A stretch of 64,000 nucleotides of DNA, taken from Bathynomus jamesi (taxonomy: Eukaryota > Arthropoda > Malacostraca > Isopoda > Cirolanidae). Below the pieces are notes generated by a model that was not told the DNA's origin, searched no databases, and was given only the letters and a program-made list of their open reading frames with translations. Shown piece by piece: positions 1 through 11,383 of this stretch; the stretch's first letter is position 1; the number at the start of each line of letters is the position of its first letter. The position numbers and the translations under genes are program-made. The stretch is from positions 976,501 to 1,040,500 of the forward strand of contig JAJOZX010000876.1 of the NCBI GenBank assembly GCA_023014485.1, given 5' to 3'.

Positions 1-2
1 AT

Positions 3-242
3 GGAACAACAATCTGACCTCCACGAAGTCCTGATCTGACACCATTGAATTTTTTCATGTGGGGGTATGTGTAAAACATTGTCTATGCCGAGAAAATTCG
101 TGACTTGAGACATCTACGAGAGAGAATCTTTGCAGCTGTAGCAACAATCACACCTGACATGCTTCACCATACCTAGACGGAAATCGATTACCTCTTGGAT
201 GTTTGTAGGGGTACAAATGGTGCTCATATCGAGACTTATTGA
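3..242 (+). pseudogene. Tc1/mariner-IS630 transposase, C-terminal remnant
   Basis: One reading frame gives the tail of a Tc1/mariner-IS630 transposase. The third catalytic-acid block RSPDLTPLNFFMWGYV is followed by a typical C-terminus ending ...NGAHIETY and a stop at 240-242. Three in-frame nonsense codons (15-17, 66-68, 171-173) kill it. The first two catalytic blocks lie outside the window. About 100 bp downstream the sequence ...GATGACCCTG|TATA at 349-360 looks like the right terminal repeat with a TA target site, so the element probably ends at about 360. Family placement rests on the motif; the clade is not resolved. Confidence 0.75.
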
Positions 243-360
243 GGTATAACATTAAATTTTTTAGTTTTTTCACATTTACAAACAAAGGAAACTGTTTATG
301 GTTTTGTATTTAAAAAATTATTAAAGTTTGAAACCCCAGAGTTCTTTTTCGATGACCCTG

Positions 361-1140
361 TATATATATATATATATATGTTGCGCGCTGAACCACTAAC
401 TTTAGTGGCAGATTTGCGATGCGCAACGAAACAAGTCTGGCGGTGGTTTTCTGCCTTTTAAGCCACTTCTTATTATTCACATTTGTTCAAACTTGTCGTT
501 CAAGATGTTACCCTTTTGCGATCTTCATTTATACTCTTAAAAAAAGATGAAAAATAAAAATACCCAAAAAAAGTTCTTCCTTTAAAAATTCCTTTTTATT
601 TATTTTTAAATTTTTTTTTTAATGTTTCATAATTCGCATATAAAATTACAAATAAATCCACTCAAACTTCCGCAATCATTTATACAAAATGTAAATGAAG
701 GAGTTAAAAAATAATGGTAATTTGTAGAGCCTTAATTATAATAAGCAACGGCAAAACAATCGTAATGATTATGCAACCAGTTTCAACTCAAAATTAGTCG
801 AGTTACACTTAGATTTCTTTAAAAAAAAAAAGGCGTTATACAGAAATTCATCAGATTTCAACAGCACGCTATTTACAGAAGCAGCGTAACTGTCAAATTC
901 AAAGCAAAATAAAACAGCGATTTTAGATGGTTCTTAGTTTTATATTCTCGAAAAAAGTGGGTGCAATTTTGAAGTTATACACTGCCTAATTCTAATCAGA
1001 CCATTTCAAGGGTGGAGAAATCCTAGTTAAGATATCAGATTCGTACAATTGAGTTTTAACGTGAACCAATCACGAGTTAACTAAACTTATCTTGGGTTAT
1101 GACCCACAATCATTCACTCTAGATTAAGGTTTCTGATAAG
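361..1140. other. non-coding stretch
   Basis: It starts with a short (TA)n run (361-380). The rest is AT-rich with no coding-like frame. Nothing further recognised. Confidence 0.5.
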
Positions 1141-1260
1141 AGCTTTTAATGCTCGCCAGCTCAAAACACGGGTGTGGAATTCATCTTTCTGTTATAGGAG
1201 CTTTTAATGTTTACATTTCAAATCACAGATGTGGCGTTCATCTTTCTCGGGCGCACGAAC
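1141..1260 (+). repeat. imperfect tandem duplication of about 60 bp
   Basis: Two adjacent copies both start with GAGCTTTTAATG and contain TGTGG..TTCATCTTTCT (about 1141-1198 and 1199-1250). The two short open frames overlapping it follow the repeat and have no recognisable product. Confidence 0.6.
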
Positions 1261-1439
1261 AAGGAATTTGCGTGCGAAGTATAATTATGAGTTTATGTAT
1301 GTTCAGTGCATCTGTGCACGCAAGTTTTATATACATAAAGTTGGAATAAAAACAAAACAGAAAATGAAGAACTCACTGCATATTTTTTATTTCCATATCA
1401 ATCGAGTTGATGGATGGTCATATATACACACACACGTAC

Positions 1440-2724
1440 CTTTCAACCTTTCAAATGTTCCGTGCAATCATTCCTCATTTCACGAAGGTCAAGCTTGTCG
1501 TCCCTCCTCTCGAGTTGACCTGGTGAAGTAGTGAGGTGGTTTCTTGTACTCTCCATCTCACATAGCCAGGTACGCTCGGCTCATCGGGGATTGTTTTGAG
1601 CCAGGCGTCTAGTCTTTTTTGAAGATGTTCACCGCAACACCACTCATGTTCCTTAGGTCTTTGGGCAGCTGATTAAACAGTTTTGGTCCTCTCACAACAA
1701 AACTATTTTCTTTCAGGGATAAGGATGTTCCCTGTCTCGCCTTTAATTTGGGAACACGACAGTCTTCCTTTTCTACTTAGCACTGTTGTTTGGGGAGTTA
1801 CAGTGTTCAGAGTAAGATTAGGGACTAGTTTCTCCATTATTTTTCAAGTATAGATAATGGTGTATCTCTCTCTTCTCCTTTCCAGTGAATATAGGTTTAG
1901 TTCGCGTGACCTTTCCCAGTAATTTAGTTCTTTGCACTCCTTGATTTTGGCTGTGAAGCTTCTCTGAATCCTTTCTACCTGTCTAATGTCTTCTTTTTTA
2001 TATGGGGATGTTAGGGCCGAGCAGTATTCCAATTTGCGTATGATCAGTGTTTTCAGTAGAAGAATCATATTCCTATCCCTTCGTTTAAAGGTTCTCAGTA
2101 TCTGCCCAGATATTCTTTTTGCTTTGTTTACTGCTATCTTATTTTGTGTTTCAAATTTCGCATCATCTGTCATTACAACCCCTGAATCTTTTGCTCTAGA
2201 ATTTCTCCGACTTTCCTGTCCATTTGGGGTATGGATTTTAGGTCTTCTCTTTTTCCGTACCGTAACAGCTGAAATTTCTCGGTGTTAAACTTCATATTGT
2301 TGTCTTCCATCCACTTGGAGATTCTGTTCATGTCGGTTTGTACAGATCCTATATCTTCTGGGTTTCTTATTTCTCTACTGATCTTTGTGTCATCGGCAAA
2401 GGATGTTATTGTGCTGTCTCTGGTAACGTCTTCATCAATGTCAGTTAGCATGATTATGAAGAGTAGTGGAACTAATACTGTTCCTTGTGGTATTGAGCTG
2501 AGGACCTCTGATTCTGATGAAGATACTCCTTGTACTGTAACGACTTGCCGCAGCTCACTAAGGAAATTATATATCCATTTCCCTACTTTTCCTGTTATTC
2601 CCATATATTTCAGTTTATGTATTATGATTACATGGTCACACTTGTCAAACGCTTTGGCAAAGTCTGTGTGTATTACGTCATAGTTTTCATTACTTTCCAG
2701 TGCATCAATAATGTTATTGTAATG
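1440..2724 (-). pseudogene. LINE ORF2, 3' half (RT palm second half to C-terminus)
   Basis: Read on the minus strand, this is the second half of a non-LTR reverse transcriptase. It has HTDFAKAFDKCDH (motif A), SSIPQGTVLVPLLFII (motif B) and SFADDTKIS (motif C, FADD). A C-terminal region follows, with SPYKKEDIRQVERIQR and a tail ending near the GACAAGCTTGACCTTCG motif at about 1484-1502. A frameshift near 2190 and an in-frame stop at about 1843 (Trp to stop relative to the copy at 39 kb) inactivate it. Its 5' end stops exactly at 2724, where the Polinton starts; the missing upstream half is at 26710-30440. CR1/jockey-like by motif style; exact clade uncertain. Confidence 0.9.
2719..2724. repeat. 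target-site duplication, left (GTAATG)
   Basis: This six-base flank of the Polinton matches GCAGTG at 26704-26709 in four of six bases (both differences are transitions). Keeping one copy rejoins the LINE frame as ...LMEH(Y/C)NNIIDALE..., which supports it as the duplicated target. Confidence 0.8.
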
Positions 2725-3145
2725 AGTAGTTTGGGCGCAAAAGGAGAGAGTGCAATGCAATTGGAAATGTTGATCAATGTTGTAAGAGTGCCAACCCCCC
2801 CCTTGGCACCAGTGCCAGTACCAAACCCCCTTGTTGCAAGGCACCTCCCAAAGGGGGAGGGGTTGTTGCAAGAGCAACAAGGGTTATGCAAACTGGAGGC
2901 GGAGTTATCCCCCAAGAGAAAGAGAGAGGAGGAGAGAGGAAGAGAGGTGTTCGCTTGACGGGAGCTAAGAGCATATTGTTTTTTTCTGTTTAAGGTGCTT
3001 CAACCCTGCTGAATTATTGACACCATTAAGAGCATATTAAGACTTCAGCAAGAGCGGACGTTGTCTTATAGGTCCCTAATCAGCCAGTCGGCTTAATCAG
3101 CCAGTGACTCCAGGTACTATCAGCCAGTTGGCACAGTGTATACAC
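2725..3145 (+). repeat. Polinton left terminal inverted repeat
   Basis: It matches the reverse complement of 26395-26703 over most of its length, starting AGTAGTTTGGGCGCAAAAGG and including GTGCAATGCAATTGGAAATG, GGAGTTATCCCC, AGAGGTGTTCGC and AATCAGCCA...GGCTTAATCAGCCAG. It carries extra G/C-rich insertions (2786-2850) and about 90 bp (2965-3030) absent from the right copy. Confidence 0.9.
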
Positions 3146-3213
3146 ACCTCATTTTGGCACGTACACACCCGCCTATACGCCCATAAAATATGACGCACAC
3201 ACGATTATGTGCG

Positions 3214-3495
3214 TCGGGTTCGAGAACCGGTGGCGGCGCGTCCTTCCACGATTGGTAGCCAGGGTAACCTAATGATCCATGTTAAACTGTAGGTCTAAGG
3301 TGGAGTGTAGTCGGGTTCGAAACCCGGTGGCGGCGCGTCCTTCCTCGGTTGGTAGCCAGGGTGACCTAATGATCCGTGTTAAACTGTAGGTCTAAGGTGG
3401 AGTGTAAACATCCTTTCACGAATGGTAGATAAATGGGTAACCAGTCTCCCTCTCGCTCTCCCTCTCGCTCTCCCTCTCGCTCTCTCTCTCCCTCT

Positions 3496-3554
<59 letters not shown>

Positions 3555-3690
3555 TCGCGCGCTCTTTTATATATATATATATAACACACACATCCCCGTT
3601 AAAACGTAGGTCTAGGATCGGGTGAAAAGATTGACATTCGTCAGAATGAACAATTCAGGCGGAAGCAATCGAAGGGTTAACCAAAGAAAG
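3214..3690 (+). repeat. tRNA-derived SINE with duplicated body and LINE-like tail
   Basis: Two 97-bp tandem units (3214-3310, 3311-3407) each begin TCGGGTTCGAnAnCCGG, a Pol III B-box-like sequence, and end GTTAAACTGTAGGTCTAAGG. After a long (CT)n expansion (about 3447-3560) the tail resumes as GTTAAAACGTAGGTCTAGG (3598-3617), then GAATGAACAATTC and GGCGGAAGC (to about 3690). The same body and tail occur inverted at 49128-49320, where the tail matches the 3' end of the LINE at 1.44 and 39.0 kb. Confidence 0.65.
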
Positions 3691-3879
3691 CCTATATATG
3701 TACAGTTCCGGAAAAAGGTTCATCTAAAAAAAATCTGAAAACTATAAAAAATTAGTAAAAGAAGTGTGCGCAAAATTTATAATTAACAATCACGTCAAAT
3801 TGCATTAATTAACTCACCCTCTCCCAATTCTGATAATTATTCTTTTAAATTATTTTATATCAATATAAACCCGCTAATT

Positions 3880-3924
<45 letters not shown>

Positions 3925-3958
3925 GATTATTTCACGAAAGTAACACGTGAAAAATATT
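3691..3958. other. non-coding spacer with (TA)n
   Basis: AT-rich, with a (TA)n run at about 3883-3921. The last 30 bases (TTTCACGAAAGTAACACGTG) resemble sequence at about 31300 and may be the true outer edge of the Penelope element. No gene seen. Confidence 0.5.
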
Positions 3959-4457
3959 TATGATGAATAAAGCCACGAAGGAAAGGAAACACAGAATGGT
4001 GCTCAAGCGCTTTCGTCTAATGACATCCTCAGGAACACTGAAATACATAAAGAGTTACACCCTATATATAGGTTACAGAAAAAAAAAATTAAAAAAATAT
4101 ATATACAATAAACGGAGAAACAAAATTAAAAGATTGTGGGAGGTAACACAAATTTATAAGGAAAAACTATCGATTTTTAGCACAAGATTAAATGAATTGT
4201 TTCCAACCAATGTTATAGATAAAAAAAAAATATACAAATTTATACTGGAAATCTGCCCGGGTTTTTGCACTCTGCTCTTTTTGTATATAAAAATTATCGA
4301 TTTTTAGCACAAGATTAAATGAATTGTTTCCAACCAATGTTATAGATAAAAAAAATATATATACAAATTTATACTGGAAATCTGCCCGGGTTTTAGCACT
4401 CTGCCCTTTTTGTATATACAAATTGAAAAATAAAAGTTATTAGGGTGGCATACAAGT

Positions 4458-4886
4458 TTACCAAAGATTTAGGGTTCTACCCTTCTTATCTAAATCTGTT
4501 CTGAAGGAATTCAAAACAACAGGATCGAGTTGAAAAAGACCTTTGCTTATGTTGAAGTTATTTGTAAGTTGGATAATGGCAGACTCAAGAATATTTCTAT
4601 TAACAATGTTGCTAGAGTGAAATAAAACTGAAGCATTATTCCAATCAATACAGTGGGACAACTCTGACAAATGGACAAAAAGGGCACTGGACAACTGTCC
4701 TGTTCTAACGGAATATTGATGCTGTTTTATACGTGTGTGCAAATCCTTTCCCGTCTGACCTATGTAAAAGGAATCACATTGTTTACAACCAATTTTATAG
4801 ATAATGCCTGAATTATTGGTAGGGCTATTTTTTACTATGATATTTTTCACAATATTGTTATATGAAAATACTACACTAATATCCAA
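4458..4886 (-). pseudogene. GIY-YIG endonuclease domain copy in the inverted left arm
   Basis: This 142-codon open frame holds a Penelope GIY-YIG module: the CxxC-containing GIIYKIGCKQCDSFYIGQTG then RIKQHQ, with conserved GLFQLDPVVLNSFRTDLDKKG downstream. It lacks the RT and duplicates the 3' end of the main reading frame at 6130-6548 in opposite orientation, so it is a by-product of the inverted arm rather than a separate gene. It is intact here, while the right-arm copy has a frameshift, so this arm preserves the older reading. Confidence 0.8.
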
Positions 4887-4927
4887 AAGTTTAAGTACAT
4901 TAGCAATGCTTAAAACGCCCGGGAAAA

Positions 4928-6548
4928 ATGGAAGTACTAAAATATTTTTTGGACTACATCAGAAAGATGAACGAGCTTCTCCAGGATCCCGCCACATACA
5001 GCAAACTTAGGAAGAACCCGCAGGATGACGTCATCAAATCATTTAATAGTGTCTTGAAACGCATTCTCAAAGATCATAAGGACTTAATTCCGCTTTTCAT
5101 GTCCACTTCACCTTCTCTGCCCTACCTTTACGGTCTTATTAAAACCCACAAACCTGGCAACCCTATGCGCCCTATTATTAGCTCGGTGCGCTCTATTACT
5201 TATAAACTCTCCAAATGGCTTGTCAAAGTCTTGTCCCCCATTCTCGGAACTATCTCTGATTCACATGTAAAAAATTCCATGGATCTTACTGAAAAATTGA
5301 ATAATGCACGTACTGAAACTAACGATAGATTGATCAGTTTTGACGTTTGTTCATTGTTTACAAAAGTGCCGGTTGACGATATGCTTGACTTTCTCTCCCA
5401 AGAATTACATAAGTATGACCTGCCACTACCTTCACACATTGTTTTGGAACTTATTAAGCTTTGCATCAAAGACTGTAAATTCACTTTCAATAACGAGTAT
5501 TATCAACAAGTTTTTGGGATGGCTATGGGCAACCCCTTGTCGCCCCTCCTCTCCAATATTTATATGGAGTTTTTCGAAATTACTTACATTCCGAGAATCC
5601 TGGGGGTTGGCATCCCTTGGGTGCGGTACGTCGACGATATTTGTGTATCTGGCCCATGAATCGTGACCTGGATAACTTCCTCTTTCAGTTAAATGATCAA
5701 GTCCCCTCCATTAAGTTTACTTTAGAAGTGGAACAAGACAATTCAATCCCATTTTTGGATGTGCGTGTACATAGGGAAAGCCCAGGTTTTAAGTTTAGTA
5801 TCTATCGGAAAAAAAAAAACAATTTGTCCTACGTACACTTTTACTCGGGACATGACACCCCCACTAAGAAGGCCATTTTTTCTTCAATGTTTCTCCACGC
5901 CCTTAGGATCGCCAGTCCGGAATACATCGATGCCGAATTAGAAAAAATCAACGGTATTGGAAGTGATCTGTGTTATCCATCTGCGTTTATGGAATCTTGT
6001 CTCAACAAAGCAAAACGAACTTTCTATCGTGTCAATAATAACACTCGTACTTTGTCAAAAAATATTTTAGTACTTCCATTTTTCCCGGGCTTTTTAGGCA
6101 TTGCTAATGTACTTAAACTTTTGGATATTAATGTAGTATTTTCATATAACAATATTGTGAAAAATATCATAGTAAAAAATAGCCCTACCAATAATTCAGG
6201 CATTATCTATAAAATTGGTTGTAAACAATGTGATTCCTTTTACATAGGTCAGACGGGAAAGGATTTGCACACACGTATAAAACAGCATCAAATTCCGTTA
6301 GAACAGGACAGTTGTCCAGTGCCCTTTTTGTCCATTTGTCAGAGTTATCCCACTGTATTGATTGGAATAATGCTTCAGTTTTATTTCACTCTAGCAACAT
6401 TGTTAATAGAAATATTCTTGAGTCTGCCATTATCCAACTTACAAATAACTTCAACATAAGCAAAGGTCTTTTTCAACTCAATCCTGTTGTTTTGAATTCC
6501 TTCAGAACAGATTTAGATAAGAAGGGTAGAACGCTAAATCTTTGGTAA
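4928..6548 (+). pseudogene. Penelope-like RT plus GIY-YIG endonuclease, two frameshifts
   Basis: RT motifs run in order: YLYGLIKTHKPGNPMRPIIS, SFDVCSLFTKVP (motif A), FGMAMGNPLSPLLSNIYMEF (motif B) and VRYVDDICV (YVDD, motif C). A one-base frameshift at about 5650 breaks the frame right after YVDD. The second frame carries SIPFLDVRVHR and the GIY-YIG domain (GIIYKIGCKQCDSFYIGQTG). A second frameshift at about 6290-6310 moves the last about 80 codons to another frame (6312-6548). The N-terminal region normally before the RT is missing, because the left inverted arm replaces it. The apparent start codon at 4928 is inside the arm and probably not native. Confidence 0.9.
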
Positions 6549-7085
6549 ACTTGTATGCCACCCTAATAACTTTTATTTTTCAATTTTTATATACAAAAAG
6601 GGCAGAGTGCTAAAACCCGGGCAGATTTCCAGTATAAATTTGTAGATATTTTTTTTTTTATCTATAACATTGGTTGGAAACAATTCATTTAATCTTGTGC
6701 TAAAAATCGATAATTTTTCAATTTTTATATACAAAAAGAGCAGAGTGCTAAAACCCGGGCAGATTTCCAGTATAAATTTGTATAATTTTTTTTTTATCTA
6801 TAACATTGGTTGGAAACAATTCATTTAACCTTGTGCTAAAAATCGATAGTTTTCCTTATAAATTTGTGTGCCCCTCCCACAATCCTTTAATTTTGTTTCT
6901 CCGTTTATTGTATATATATATATAATCTTATATATTTTTTTTCTGTAACCTATATATAGGGTGTAACTCTTTATGTACTTCAGTGTTCCTGAGAATGTCA
7001 TTAGACGAAAGCGCTTGAGCACCATTCTGCGTTTCCTTTCCTTCGTGGTTTTATTCATCACACATATAATATATATATATATATG

Positions 7086-7330
7086 TTATAACCCCTCCGT
7101 CTATGGCTCTGGGGTGTTTCGAATCGGGGTTCTGGTTGGGAGGCAGCAACGGATATTTCTCGCGATAGTTTTCTTCTATAACATTCTAATTTTTTTCTCA
7201 TTTCTTTTTTCTCTTTCTATAATACTCTGATACTTTCTCTGAAGGTTCGCCGATTTTTTTTTTATAACTTATCGGGAACTATTTTCTCTACTTTATTTTA
7301 CTAAGTTCTCTGAAGAGAGCCAAACTCGAA
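7086..7330 (+). repeat. dispersed repeat, copy 1
   Basis: It shares CCTCCGTCTATGGC, GTTCTGG..GG(C)AGCAACG, TTCTC(T)GAAGG and ACTAAGTTCTCTG in the same order with 55553-55830. No coding frame. It lies just outside the Penelope right end. Family not recognised. Confidence 0.6.
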
Positions 7331-9021
7331 GGGGAAAAATAAAAAGTTTCTCTCACTGTAATTTACTTCTAAAAATGTACAGGTCGTGCTGTGAATTTAC
7401 AGGGGTAGAGGTTCGACCTCTTTCGACCATGGCTCTGGCCGGAATCTAAAAATATTAAGGAGGCAAGGGGCCTCTGCCCCCTCCTCGCAGCGAGGCTGTT
7501 AACAAGGGAGTCTCGTATTAGTGACCAAAGAAGAGTGAAGTTAATTTTACAATTACATGTATCATATAAGTCTAAATGTTGGGGGAATGCAGTTGAAGGT
7601 TAAGTTCCCCCCTTTTAAACACATGATCAGATGAAAGATTCCAAATAAAAATTAAAAAACAAAATAAAAACTAATCGTATTTTCGCCGAGTATACATTCC
7701 TGAAGGCGATATAATTTCGTAGTAGTACATAAGTACAATCTAAGTACATCATTGAGTACGTTGTAATTTTGGTTCATTACAATTACGACTACAATTACCA
7801 ATTAATTCACATTCGCTTATTATCGTTAATTATCGTTATTAAAGTACATTACATTATATTAAATTATTACATTTAATTACAATTTTATTAAAGTACATTA
7901 CATTAATTGCATTATTAAGTACATTAGTCACTTACAATTCTTACAGTGTTTTTATATTTATATATGGTTATTAGTACAACACAAAGTACATGGGCACATA
8001 CGGTATATAACATAATATACAACATAATATGTTACATTATGTCATAATATGTTATAAATTTGAATCAGAGCGAGAGGAGATTTTTATCTTAGAAGCGTTC
8101 GCTTCTGCTGTAGTTAGCGGAATTTGATCACTTACCTAAGCATTTTCGAGTTCATTGCGGGAGGCGAAATAATTAAAAAAAAAATAAATAAATAATACAC
8201 GAGAACGTAATTGCGCGTTTTCGAACGAACAGATACGAATGCATAAAGTTTTGCATTTCATAGACTGACACGAGTAAAAATGAATATTTAATAGAATTGA
8301 TATAGGATAATGGTCAAGATAAGATATGGACGTATGGGCGAATATGGTTGAATAATAGTTATATTTATAATTATAGAGTGCACAGTTTTTATTATTATGT
8401 TAAAGAATTTTCATACATTGAATACTAGAGATATGACGAAGGGAAATTAATGACGGGAAAATGTGAAGAGAATTAAGCTGCTTTATGACGTCACAGCCAT
8501 TCAAACTATGTCATACGTACAGTGTAACTGTAAGTCATTATTTGGGAGGACCTAAAAGAAACGAATTAAAGACAAAGAGTGGGTATCAAGGACTAAGAAG
8601 CACAACTACAGGTTCCAATCCTGTTATATGCAATGTGTATGCATAATCTAGGGACGAGGGTGAGATGCAAGACAACCATAATTAATTATAATAAATTCTA
8701 TAACAAATGAAAAATGGAAAATGGATACGATTAAACCATAGAAATGGTAGGTCGCATGGTTGTGACACTGAAACAAAAATAGAAAGCAACAAATAAATTT
8801 TTTATCCAAACTCGCGTTAAGCGATTTTGGTTCTTATGTAAAAATGAATATTGATTATATCACCGTGTAACAAAAAAATTTTTTTTCTTTGTTTCTGGGC
8901 AATAACCTTTATTTTCTGATTCATTATGCTTCAAATCACTGGAAAAAAGCTGTCAGTGATTTTAAACTGCGGGTTTGTTGTCAGTACATCGATTTTGTTG
9001 AAATAAGAATATTATTATTCT
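7331..9021. other. non-coding Polinton interior
   Basis: Contains a T-rich/G-rich tract and a degenerate array of AAGTACATTA-like words (about 7725-7960). No frame with protein-like composition on either strand, and no Polinton gene was recognised. Confidence 0.5.
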
Positions 9022-9025
9022 TTAA

Positions 9026-9640
9026 CCCTATATGGACATCTGCGACAGATCTGTAAACGCTTCAAAATTTACTATATATTTACCGAAACAAGTACATTTT
9101 AACTTAAATGACGATATCGTCAAATTTGTAACGGTTCAAGGAGTTTATATCACGAATTGGTAACTCCTACTGCAGGAAACCGAGCTTTAATGAAAAAAAT
9201 AAGTTAGTGCGTCAGTAGAAGTAAAAGTGTATGGTTACGCAGTTCGTTTTTTATTTTTTATCACTTTATTTGATTAAAGGTAAGTTGAATAATTTTTATT
9301 GCTCAGTATATGTTGTTAGAGTGGCTGAAGTAATATAAAACAATTCTGATAAACTGAGCACTAGAATATTTTATTGAAACGTAACAATATTGATGGCTCT
9401 GACATCCATGCCTTCTTTGCCACGTGGTATAAGGTTGTCCAATTTGTATTATATATATTACATTATTTATATATATTATATCTATTATTATATATATATA
9501 TTATTTATATATATATATTATTATATATATATATATATTACATTAAAAATCACATATTTATGTTCAAAGTACTCTAAATGAATGTTTAATATAGGTAAAA
9601 AAAAATTTAAGACAAAAATAAGAATTATGTCCATATAGGG
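9026..9640. mobile_element. piggyBac-type MITE
   Basis: A 14-bp perfect terminal inverted repeat (CCCTATATGGACAT / ATGTCCATATAGGG) is flanked on both sides by TTAA (9022-9025, 9641-9644), the signature target of piggyBac transposition. At 615 bp with no transposase, it is non-autonomous. The interior contains a long TA-rich tract (9440-9545). It inserted just upstream of the putative transposase gene at 9693. Confidence 0.88.
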
Positions 9641-9692
9641 TTAAATTAATCCATTATTTTTACTTTTTCAGACGTGTGACGAAGTTACTGTT

Positions 9693-11383
9693 ATGGCTGC
9701 TCGTGGTTGCAAATACCCAGCGGATTCCTTCTGCTACGTGTGCGGCGAGTTCTTCGCAAAGACGGCTAAAAAACACTGCTTGGACAGTTGCACCCGTGCA
9801 AAGGAAGCCTATCATGCCTACTTCGGAATGCCAGTCGGTGACCAAGACAAACGCTGGGCACCACATGTCATCTGTGACTACTTCCGCCGCACTCTTGAAG
9901 GTTGGTTTAGAGGAGAGAAGAGGGCAATGCGTTTCGCTATCCCCCGTGTCTGGCGTGAGCCCTCAGACCATCTCACGGACTGCTATTTCTGTATGGTGGA
10001 CCCAACAAAACGAAGAAAGGGGAAGAATGCGCCTCCCATTGAGTACCCTGACATTCCGTCATCTATTGCACCTGTTCCCCATAACGCGACGGACCTACCT
10101 GTGCCACAGCCTCCCTTGAGAGATCAATCTTGTCCAGCAGAAGAAGCAAGCTATGATGATTCCGAGGAGGAGCAAGGTGCGTCATCTGCTGCGCTCCGTC
10201 GACGCCGGGTGGCCGGTGAAAGGTGCCCCTACTACCCCAACCAAGAGGACATCAACGACCTCATCAGGGAAATGGCCTTGACAAAGTCCAACGCCGAGCT
10301 GCTCATTTCCAGACTGAAGCAGTGGGACTTACTGGACGACAGCGTTCGAATTACTTCCCAGAGGAAGCGGCATCGCGGCTTTTCAGTGTTCTTCACTCTT
10401 AGAGATGGGTTGTGCTACTGCCATGACATCAGAGGACTCTTCGACGCTGTGGGCATTCCCTGCAACACCTCTGACTGGCGGCTCTTCATCGACAGTTCAT
10501 CTAAAAGCCTCAAGGCTGTTTTACTGCACAACACAAATCAGTGGCCCTCGATTCCTCTGGCTCATTCAGTGCACATGAAAGAAGAGTACCAGAACGTCAA
10601 AATCCTGCTGAGTGCACTGAAGTACGACCAATTCAGCTGGGAGGTCATTGGCGATTTCAAGATGGTGGCCTTCTTGTGGGGCTTCAGGGAGGCTTCACCA
10701 AGTTCCCTTGCTATCTGTGCCTCTGGGATAGCCGAAATACAGCCCTTCACTACGAGAAGAGGAACTGGCCCCTCAGGACCGGCTATGCCCATAACGTGAA
10801 GCAAGAGCCGCTGGTGGAGCCAACGAAAGTGCTGATGCCACCCCTGCACATCAAATTGGGCATCATTAAGCAGTTTGTTAAACAGCTGGATCCAGAGGGT
10901 GAGGCCTTGAAGCACATCCAGGAGCTGTTCCCGAAGTTGTCGGATGCGAAGATCAAAGCAGGAGTATTTGTGGGCCCTCAGGTGAAGCGACTTATTGACT
11001 CCGACAGCTTTCCTGAGAAGCTGTCTGAGGTTGAGCGGGCAGCTTGGACAAGCTTCGTTTCTCTAGTCAAAGGTTTCCTCGGAAACCACAAGGCAGAGAA
11101 CTACAGGGAAATCGTTGACGAACTTGTGGACACGTACCGGAGCATGGGCTGCCGGATGTCGCTGAAACTGCACGTACTACACGCCCACCTTGATGAGTTC
11201 AAAGAAAACATGGGAGACTACTCAGAAGAACAAGGTGAAAGATTTCACCAGGATGTCAGCTCTTTCGAGGAACGCTACAAGGGACAGTACAATGAAAGTA
11301 TGATGGGGGACTATATCTGGAACCTTTTGCCTGAGAGTGAACTGAAATACAATCGCCAATCTCGTAGACAAACTTCTTTTTGA
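9693..11383 (+). pseudogene. putative RNase-H-fold transposase of a repetitive arthropod family, one frameshift
   Basis: Translation starts at 9693 (MAARGCKYPADSFCYVCGEF), 19 bp after a good 3' splice signal (TTTTTACTTTTTCAG). The first 115 residues hold Cys/His pairs (CYVCGEFF, CDYF, CYFCMV) of a zinc-binding N-terminus with GDQDKRWAPH and FAIPRVWREP. Then come FIDSSSKSLKAVLLHN, GDFKMVAFL, and after a one-base frameshift at about 10675, GLQGGFTKFPCYLCLWDSR, LMPPLHIKLGIIKQFV and SEEQGERFHQD. From memory this matches an unnamed multicopy protein family in arthropods and cnidarians. The spaced D, D and E blocks suggest a DDE/RNase-H fold, which is inference. Stop at 11381-11383. The codon mix is GC-richer than its surroundings. 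Confidence 0.7.

Larger units (their letters stand above)
3959..7061 (+). mobile_element. Penelope-like element with long inverted arms
   Basis: The first about 990 bp (3959-4951) is the inverted copy of the last about 1000 bp (6059-7061); both outer ends read TGATGAATAAAnCCACGAAGG. Between the arms is the RT core. Penelope elements are known to carry partial inverted copies at their 5' side. Each arm also contains a tandem duplication of about 125 bp (4166-4420 left, about 6590-6850 right). It is nested inside the Polinton. Confidence 0.88.

Noticed and set aside
1149..1531. two short open frames
   Set aside because: They follow a tandem duplication and show no recognisable protein features.
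3379..3625. open frames of Arg/Glu or Leu/Ser repeats
   Set aside because: They translate the (CT)n tract in the SINE; frame is arbitrary.
9374..9581. two overlapping open frames rich in Tyr/Ile
   Set aside because: They are translations of TA-rich sequence inside the piggyBac MITE and have no protein-like composition.
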